A DNA stretch of 12,659 bases, from positions 1 to 12,659 of the forward strand of contig JAFXPL010000036.1 of assembly GCA_017527945.1 (NCBI GenBank), written 5' to 3'. The DNA is from Bacteroidales bacterium. GTDB lineage: Bacteria > Bacteroidota > Bacteroidia > Bacteroidales > WCHB1-69. Both the position numbers and the translations under genes were made by a program. The first letter of the stretch is position 1; each line of letters begins with the position of its first letter. This document shows, piece by piece, positions 8,402-12,659 of this stretch. The notes beneath the pieces were generated by a model, which was not told the origin of the DNA, did no database searches, and was given only the letters and a program-made list of their open reading frames with translations.

Positions 8402-9757
8402 ATGAAAACAGCCCCCCCCACCCCCCCCGATTTTTACCCGATAATTTCATGGCCGACGACAAGCGCGGAAATCACATCACCGCAGCCCGGCCGCTCCGAC
8501 ATACACGGATATTCCGACAATATTTTCAGCAAAGCATTGCAGCAAAGCGATTTAAGTACGCTCCTGCGCTGTGACGTGCATTTGGAAGCTCCCTACCGTG
8601 CCATCCCCTACGAACCCGCTATCGCACTGGTTGATGAAGCGGCCGGCCTCTACATCGATGTGGAGATCGACGCGCCCTACCACGGCTGGTACCGCGTGCC
8701 GATGCACCAGGTCGAGGGCAAGGATGCCGTGCGCGACCGCTGGTTCAACGACTGCGGCTGGACGGTAGTGCGCTTCACCGAACGGCAGGTGCGCGAGCAG
8801 ACGGACGCCTGCGTGGAGTTGCTCCGCCGGGTCGCGGGCAGGCTGAAGGGCGAGTCGGCGGACATGGGAAGTCCCGTGGCGACGGAGCCCCGCTGGACCT
8901 TCAAGGAGGCCGCGACCAAGGAGCGCGACCTGGTCCGCGAGAAGTACCTGGGCATCCAGGCGTTCGGGCAGCCCGACCATCTGCCTGCCTTGCGCGAGCG
9001 GATACGGGAACGGGCGGGCGGCGCGGCAGCGGACGGCCACCCGGTCATGGTCTTCAACGAGACCACGCACACCTACGCCGACGAACGCAACCAGAGCGGA
9101 ACGGCCGACTACACCTCCGTGACCACCCTCATCGAGAAGTTCTTCCCCTATTTCGACGAGGAGGCGTATATCCAGAAGTTCATGGCCGACTCGGGAAAGA
9201 CGCGCGAAGAGGTGGTCCGCAAGATGCTGGAGCCCTCCGAGCGCGGCACCTTCATGCACCAGCAGATCGAGTACTTCCTGAAAGGGAAGCCGCACGAGGA
9301 GGACTTCAAGGAGTTCCGGCTCTTCCGCAAGTTCCACGAGGAGCAGATTCTCAGGCGCGGCCTCGCATTCCACGATGCGGAGAAGATCGTCACGCTGCCG
9401 CAGTACGGCATCGCGGGCACCGTGGATGCGCTCTTCCGCAAGCCCGGCGGCGACTTCGTGATGGTCGATTGGAAGCGCAGCAAGAACCTCATCATCGACG
9501 GCTACCCCAAGAAGTACGGCATCGGCCGCGGCCTCTCCATTCTCTCCCACTTAGACAACTCCAGCTACTACCACTACGAGCTGCAGCAGAGCTTCTACAA
9601 GTACATCCTCGAAACCGAATACGGCATGAAGGTCTCCTCCATGATCCTCTGCGTCCTCCACCCCGACTACGACCGCTACTACACCATCAAGCTGTCCGAC
9701 TACCGCAAAGAGGAGGTCGAGGAGATGGTGGCGGCGTTGGTGGCGATGAGCCATTAG
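8402..9757 (+). CDS. Predicted dual-nuclease fusion: DUF559/Vsr-like N-terminus plus RecB/Cas4-like PD-(D/E)XK C-terminus
   Basis: This 451-residue protein is not one I can name. Residues about 45-145 resemble the DUF559/Vsr-type endonuclease fold: YEPAIAL, then YIDVEIDAPYHG, a KDAVRDRWF helix and GWTVVRF. The expected PD is P72-A73, so one acidic catalytic residue looks missing, while E88 and D90 remain. Residues about 215-445 look like a complete RecB-family nuclease: RGTFMHQQIE (H286, E290), GTVDALF (D342), MVDWKRS (D356-x-K358) and QQSFYKY (Q395xxxY399). A charged linker joins the two. ATG 8402 is the only in-frame ATG before the first domain, and it is followed at once by two C8 tracts (8412-8419, 8421-8428). 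No promoter is visible upstream. The stop overlaps that of the convergent methyltransferase. Defence or DNA repair are both possible; the start is the least certain part. Confidence 0.72.
   Translation: MKTAPPTPPDFYPIISWPTTSAEITSPQPGRSDIHGYSDNIFSKALQQSDLSTLLRCDVHLEAPYRAIPYEPAIALVDEAAGLYIDVEIDAPYHGWYRVPMHQVEGKDAVRDRWFNDCGWTVVRFTERQVREQTDACVELLRRVAGRLKGESADMGSPVATEPRWTFKEAATKERDLVREKYLGIQAFGQPDHLPALRERIRERAGGAAADGHPVMVFNETTHTYADERNQSGTADYTSVTTLIEKFFPYFDEEAYIQKFMADSGKTREEVVRKMLEPSERGTFMHQQIEYFLKGKPHEEDFKEFRLFRKFHEEQILRRGLAFHDAEKIVTLPQYGIAGTVDALFRKPGGDFVMVDWKRSKNLIIDGYPKKYGIGRGLSILSHLDNSSYYHYELQQSFYKYILETEYGMKVSSMILCVLHPDYDRYYTIKLSDYRKEEVEEMVAALVAMSH
8412..8428 (+). repeat. Two C8 homopolymer tracts at the start of the nuclease gene
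   Basis: Eight Cs, one A, then eight Cs, lying in codons 4-9. Loss of one C would put a TAA in frame about ten codons later. Gain of one C would shift into a frame that ends at TGA 8572-8574. The tracts could therefore act as an on/off switch by slippage, with the sequence as given being in the open state. Confidence 0.85.
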
Positions 9758-10473
9758 ACGCGCCCAATTAGATTTCCGACCCCAAAGTTGACTTCTATAA
9801 AAGTGAAAAGCATTTTCATTTTCGCTTTTGCAAAAGCCACTTTGCTTACATCATTGTGCTTATGAGAATGGGTTATTGTATATATTTGGTTATATCCTTC
9901 ATTTTTTGAGACCACTTTGCAATATGCCGCTTTCAATCCATTATCCATCATCATGGGTAGCCACTCTTGCGAAGTGTTGTTGTAAGTGGTTACGTCTTCG
10001 AGCAGCATTAGGCCATTGTCGGTAAGTTTGGGCATCAAAAATTTGGCAATATGTTCGTAAGCATTCTGCTTTTCAAATTGGTCTTTCGTCACAAACTCGC
10101 AAATGGCCTTGAAAGAGATTATTAGGTCAAACTGTTTGTCCAAAACCTTATTCAGTATGTGCAAATCGTAAAAATCGTCAATCATGATGGGAGCGGTATT
10201 GTTTTCCACTTCAAAACGGATATGAGATTGCGCCTTCTTCAATATTTTCTCATAAATCCTAAGTGCATGTTGATTCCCGTCTAAAGCCACTATCCGCACC
10301 TTTTTAACATGCGGCAAACACTCATCAATGACAGCAAGCAAGCCAATGATCTCACCTCCTGTACCACAACCGAAGTCGAACACGGAAAGAGCTGTTTGAG
10401 TGGCAAATTCGTCTGCATGGCGTTGGAAATATTCACCAAAAATGCAATCGTCAAACCACTTTGGCAATTCCAT
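9754..10473 (-). CDS. Class I SAM-dependent methyltransferase, substrate unknown
   Basis: This 239-residue protein begins MELPKWFDDC. Motif I is FDFGCGTGGE (about 32-41), which binds S-adenosylmethionine. The next strand ends ALDGN with D65, likely contacting the ribose. FDLIISFKAICEF (about 115-127) and LLEDV (about 157-161) follow the order of a Rossmann-fold methyltransferase. No substrate-specific motif is recognisable. The frame is open for 15 more codons, to a TTG at 10518 that directly follows a stop codon. I prefer the ATG, but the gene could also be 5'-truncated. A terminator-like hairpin and a structured RNA lie upstream on the same strand, and no promoter is visible in between, so expression may depend on read-through. 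The DNA is clearly more AT-rich than the genes to its left. Its stop overlaps the nuclease stop by 4 bp. Confidence 0.82.
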   Translation of the reverse strand: MELPKWFDDCIFGEYFQRHADEFATQTALSVFDFGCGTGGEIIGLLAVIDECLPHVKKVRIVALDGNQHALRIYEKILKKAQSHIRFEVENNTAPIMIDDFYDLHILNKVLDKQFDLIISFKAICEFVTKDQFEKQNAYEHIAKFLMPKLTDNGLMLLEDVTTYNNTSQEWLPMMMDNGLKAAYCKVVSKNEGYNQIYTITHSHKHNDVSKVAFAKAKMKMLFTFIEVNFGVGNLIGRV

Positions 10474-10545
10474 TGTTCCCGAATAATCTCCCCGGCGACC
10501 CCCGAACCGGCTTGGCAATCACTCGTTCTTTCACTAAAGGCACAT

Positions 10546-10583
10546 AAAAAAAGCGCGGGAATCCGAACCATCGCTCATCCCGC
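10546..10583 (-). terminator. Intrinsic terminator on the minus strand
   Basis: On the minus strand a 6-bp GC-rich stem (GCGGGA with TCCCGC, 10583-10555) encloses a 17-nt loop. It is followed after two bases by T7 (10552-10546). It ends the structured RNA candidate and lies about 75 bp before the methyltransferase ATG, where it could also act as an attenuator. Confidence 0.7.
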
Positions 10584-10803
10584 AAATCAGGCTCTCGCAT
10601 TGCCTTTCTCCCGAGGATAAGCAATGCCGAAGCCCACGCCGTGTGTATTGTAAAAACGGATAATATACACAACCATGGGCATTGGCCATTGCCTTACCGT
10701 GCGGAAGATTGTGAATTTACCAGATTCGAACAAGCCGCAGATAAGACGTTGACTCAACGCCTTTTTCAATATGTCACTTTTCTGCTGTTTTATGCAGAAA
10801 AGT
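10546..10803 (-). ncRNA. Candidate structured non-coding RNA or leader RNA (~258 nt)
   Basis: Read on the minus strand, this unit has a promoter ending at 10808, a start expected near 10803, and an intrinsic terminator ending at 10546. Helices I can pair by hand, in order: an 11-bp perfect hairpin (10804-10775); an 8-bp hairpin with one G-U (10763-10743); a hairpin with TGCGG/CCGCA, TTGT/ACAA and GAAT/ATTC steps (10739-10700); and a long interrupted hairpin of over 20 pairs (10692-10621). Its 3' arm GCATTGC (10627-10621) can instead pair with GCAATGC (10603-10597), giving an alternative fold. The terminator stem follows. Short open frames cross it in several frames, none convincing. It could be a free sRNA, a 6S-like RNA, or a regulatory leader of the methyltransferase. 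I cannot assign a family. Confidence 0.6.
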
Positions 10804-10807
10804 GCGG

Positions 10808-10815
10808 CAAAAGTA
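10808..10815 (-). promoter_or_regulatory. Bacteroidota -7 promoter element, minus strand
   Basis: On the minus strand this reads TACTTTTG, after a run of T8 then G. The predicted start falls at the first base of the 11-bp 5' hairpin of the RNA candidate, which strengthens both calls. Confidence 0.68.
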
Positions 10816-10909
10816 CAAAAAAAAATGGATTTCAGGAACGACAGCTGAAAAAAACTGCCGTGGCAATAAACAATCGCAAAAACGATACCATGGTCTCGCG
10901 AAAATTATG

Positions 10910-10917
10910 TACTTTTG
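10910..10917 (+). promoter_or_regulatory. Bacteroidota -7 promoter element for the AlbA_2 unit
   Basis: This is TACTTTTG followed by CC, the same decamer as in the divergent minus-strand promoter about 100 bp away. The two probably share a regulatory interval. It lies 3 bp before the first copy of the 127-bp direct repeat. Confidence 0.68.
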
Positions 10918-10920
10918 CCA

Positions 10921-11047
10921 CCTGTAACATTTGGCGAAACATCATATCAATAGAAAACAACTCACATCAGAGAACAATGACAAAAGAAGCGCTTCTGCAA
11001 AGACTGACGGAGAACATGAGGGATGACTTCGGGTTCAAGGCCGCTTC
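10921..11047 (+). repeat. 127-bp direct repeat, copy 1
   Basis: It matches 12472-12598 over 127 positions without gaps. I count six mismatches, all in the first ~50 bases; the remaining ~77 bases are identical. The repeat contains an ATG and 23 further codons (MTKEALLQRLTENM...), and both copies diverge at the same point after GCCGCTTC. It brackets the AlbA_2 gene. Confidence 0.95.
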
Positions 11048-11069
11048 GATAACAAATATGGCCGTATGA
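10977..11069 (+). CDS. Short ORF (30 aa) overlapping the AlbA_2 gene start
   Basis: The peptide begins MTKEALLQRLTENMRDDFGF and ends ASITNMAV. Its TGA shares the ATGA at 11066-11069 with the start of the next gene, the usual layout for translational coupling. It lies 60 bp after a promoter element. Its first 24 codons are duplicated exactly at 12528. It may be a real leader peptide, or the leftover 5' end of a gene cut by the insertion or duplication that placed the AlbA_2 gene here. I do not recognise the peptide. Confidence 0.5.
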   Translation: MTKEALLQRLTENMRDDFGFKAASITNMAV

Positions 11070-12469
11070 GAAAGATAAAACCACGAGAATGCCAAACCAT
11101 TGAATATAAAAGCAGTTGGCACGACAAATATTTGGAGTGGGTCTGCGGATTCGCGAATGCACAAGGCGCGGTGATGTACTTCGGTGTGAACGACGACCAC
11201 GAAGTTGTCGGACTGGAGAATGTTGACCGGCTGATGGAAGACATCCCCAACAAAATCATCACCACCTTAGGAATTGTGGCGGACGTGAATCTGCATGAAA
11301 TGGACGGGGTTGAGTACATTGAGGTGTATGTGGAGCCCAGCAACACTCCCATCAACTACAAGGGCAAGTATTACTACCGCTCAGGCAGCACCATGCAGGA
11401 ACTGCGCGGTCCAGCACTCCAGCAGTTCGTGTTGAGAAAGATGAACATCACATGGGATTCTACGACAATACCAGAAGCGACTATCGATGATATTGACCCT
11501 GAAGCAGTGAACTACTTCGTACAATGTGCCATCAGTGCAAAACGTATCAGCGAGACCACATTAAAAGCGAATACCGAGCATGTGCTGCGAAAGTTGCACC
11601 TCATCAATGCAGAAAGCGGACAGTTGACCATTGCTGCACTCCTCCTCTTCGGAAAAGACATAGTGCACTGGAATATGGCAGCCTCGTTTCGTATTGGCCG
11701 TTTCGGGAATAGCGAAGCCGATCTGATTATTCAAGACAATATCGCATGTCCTCTGGTAATGATGCCCAATAGGGTTATGGAAACACTGAAAACCAAATAT
11801 CTGGTTTCCCCTATTCATTTTGAGGGGTTGTATCGCAAGGAATCGCTGGAAATCCCAGAAGATGCTTTGCGTGAAATGCTCTGTAACAGCATCGTACACA
11901 AAGACTATACAGGCACTTTTATCCAGATGAAAGTTTACGGCGACCGCATTACCTTGTGGAACGGAGGCGCATTGCCACTACAATATACCGTGGAAACTCT
12001 AATGACAGACCACGAGTCTCATCCAAGAAACAAACTGATAGCCAATGTATTCTATCTGGCAGGGTTTATTGAATCCTGGGGCAGGGGCTATCAGATAATC
12101 CGTGAATCTTTTCAAAAGGAAAAGCTGGCTATCCCTATTTTTGAAGAAACCAGAGGTGGTGTTCTGGCGACCATTCCGAGAGAGAAATTCATTGCCATTC
12201 AAAAGGGAAATGTCGTAAGTGATGTCGTAAGTGATGTCGTAAGTTTACCATTAGTTCAACTAACTGATAGACAAAAGGAAATGTGCAAATTAATGATAAA
12301 GAATCCCTTCATTTCGGCACAACAAATGTCGGTAGTTCTGTCGGTAGTTCATCGAACTGTACAACGCGACCTTTCAGCCATGCAGAACAAAGGCGTTCTA
12401 ATTCGCGAAGGCAACACGAGTGCCGGCCACTGGGTGGTATTGACGAAAATGATTGCCGATTGGGAATGA
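11066..12469 (+). CDS. AlbA_2 (Schlafen-like) ATP-binding regulator with C-terminal winged helix
   Basis: This 467-residue protein has the layout of the AlbA_2/DUF4 ATP-binding family often annotated as putative transcriptional regulators. Residues about 8-120 form the AlbA_2 domain: QTIEYKSSW, GFANAQGAVMYFGV, then KYYYRSGSTMQEL. Residues about 265-345 look like the GHKL-type ATPase-like part: REMLCNSIVHKDY, YGDRITLWNGGALP, RNKLIANVFY and ESWGRGYQII. A winged helix-turn-helix is likely at about 398-460. A linker with VVSDVVSDVVS (about 383-393) is encoded by 12-bp repeats. The family is thought to bind nucleic acid, and some members are tied to stress or phage defence, but this one's role is unknown. 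Its ATG overlaps the short ORF upstream. It is AT-rich compared with the left half of the window and sits between direct repeats, which suggests acquisition. Confidence 0.86.
   Translation: MRKIKPRECQTIEYKSSWHDKYLEWVCGFANAQGAVMYFGVNDDHEVVGLENVDRLMEDIPNKIITTLGIVADVNLHEMDGVEYIEVYVEPSNTPINYKGKYYYRSGSTMQELRGPALQQFVLRKMNITWDSTTIPEATIDDIDPEAVNYFVQCAISAKRISETTLKANTEHVLRKLHLINAESGQLTIAALLLFGKDIVHWNMAASFRIGRFGNSEADLIIQDNIACPLVMMPNRVMETLKTKYLVSPIHFEGLYRKESLEIPEDALREMLCNSIVHKDYTGTFIQMKVYGDRITLWNGGALPLQYTVETLMTDHESHPRNKLIANVFYLAGFIESWGRGYQIIRESFQKEKLAIPIFEETRGGVLATIPREKFIAIQKGNVVSDVVSDVVSLPLVQLTDRQKEMCKLMIKNPFISAQQMSVVLSVVHRTVQRDLSAMQNKGVLIREGNTSAGHWVVLTKMIADWE
12212..12244 (+). repeat. 12-bp in-frame tandem repeat in the AlbA_2 linker
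   Basis: Two full copies of GTCGTAAGTGAT plus GTCGTAAGT encode Val-Val-Ser-Asp steps. A second 12-bp near-repeat (GTCGGTAGTTCT/GTCGGTAGTTCA) lies at 12328-12351 within the winged-helix region. Copy-number change would stay in frame. Confidence 0.95.
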
Positions 12470-12471
12470 AA

Positions 12472-12598
12472 CCTGCAACATTTGGCGAAACATCCTATCA
12501 ACAGAAAACAACCCCTATCAGAGAACAATGACAAAAGAAGCGCTTCTGCAAAGACTGACGGAGAACATGAGGGATGACTTCGGGTTCAAGGCCGCTTC
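12472..12598 (+). repeat. 127-bp direct repeat, copy 2
   Basis: This partner of 10921-11047 begins 3 bp after the AlbA_2 stop codon. Unlike copy 1 it has no TAnnTTTG promoter in front. Four bases after it ends an octamer array begins. Confidence 0.95.
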
Positions 12599-12617
12599 AA
12601 CAACCTATAACCACTAA
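12528..12617 (+). pseudogene. Truncated duplicate of the short ORF (29 aa)
   Basis: It has the same 24 codons as the short ORF at 10977, then TTYNH and a TAA supplied by the octamer repeat. It has no visible promoter of its own. It looks like a by-product of the duplication, or a gene 5' end interrupted by the tandem array. Confidence 0.5.
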
Positions 12618-12659
12618 CCCACTAACCCATTAACCCACTAACCCATTAACCCATTAACC
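12602..12659. repeat. Octamer tandem array (AACCCAYT)n, running off the window
   Basis: Five perfect 8-bp units alternate AACCCACT and AACCCATT (12616-12655). They are preceded by two irregular units and followed by a partial one cut by the window end. It is the same family as the array at 8309-8396, differing at the seventh base of the unit. Confidence 0.93.

Noticed and set aside
8241..8462. 73-aa minus-strand ORF rich in Leu-Gly-Tyr-Trp
   Set aside because: It is the translation of the octamer tandem array.
10555..10583. tRNA-like T-arm (GGTTCGGAT) on the minus strand
   Set aside because: The flanking bases do not form a 5-bp T stem, no acceptor or anticodon arm is present, and the segment fits as the loop of a terminator hairpin.
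10451..10672. 73-aa minus-strand ORF containing MREPDLRDERWFGFPRFF
   Set aside because: It crosses the terminator stem and the alternative helix, and overlaps the methyltransferase in another frame. The RNA reading explains the sequence better, though a conserved small peptide is not excluded.
10641..11069. 142-aa plus-strand ORF
   Set aside because: Most of it is antisense to the structured RNA candidate and the plus-strand promoter lies within it; only its last 30 codons (from 10977) were kept.

Overview
The window looks like a chromosomal segment from a Bacteroidota bacterium, most likely an uncultured Bacteroidales-type organism. Three things point there. Genes are preceded by the Bacteroidota promoter element TAnnTTTG rather than by purine-rich ribosome binding sites. 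There is a gldH-type lipoprotein gene. There is also a secreted protein ending in a type B sorting domain for the type IX secretion system (T9SS). Genus cannot be read from the sequence.

Layout. (1) 1-590 is the leader-distal end of a CRISPR array with a type I-C style repeat. The window opens inside the array, and no cas gene is visible. (2) 591-1035 has no credible gene but is full of hairpins. (3) 1079-3016 is thrS with its own promoter and an intrinsic terminator. (4) 3155-5857 is a 900-residue secreted adhesin-like protein with an IgGFc-binding-type N-terminus, PKD repeats and a T9SS type B tail. (5) 5931-8156 is a two-gene operon: a RicT/PSP1-type protein with a long Asn-Gly-Ser repeat, then gldH. 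(6) 8157-8401 carries a REP-like hairpin pair and an octamer tandem array. (7) 8402-9757 encodes an unusual protein that joins two predicted nuclease domains and has two C8 tracts just after its start codon. (8) 9754-10473, minus strand, is a SAM-dependent methyltransferase whose stop codon overlaps that of the nuclease. (9) 10546-10803, minus strand, is a candidate structured non-coding RNA with its own promoter and terminator. (10) 11066-12469 is an AlbA_2 (Schlafen-like) ATP-binding regulator bracketed by two 127-bp direct repeats. The window ends in a second octamer array.

Regions 3-5 are core-genome-like: translation, secretion cargo, and a conserved cell-surface operon in GC-rich, C-ending codons. 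From about 9758 onward the DNA is visibly more AT-rich, codon use changes, and direct repeats and tandem arrays appear. This fits an accessory segment. GldH and the T9SS cargo protein may meet functionally at the cell surface. The nuclease fusion, the AlbA_2 protein and the CRISPR array could all belong to defence, but they are not arranged as one operon, so that link is only inference.

The two places I would look at first are the minus-strand structured RNA at 10546-10803, which has mutually exclusive helices, and the direct-repeat-bracketed AlbA_2 cassette. The dual-nuclease gene with its possible phase-variable C tracts comes next.
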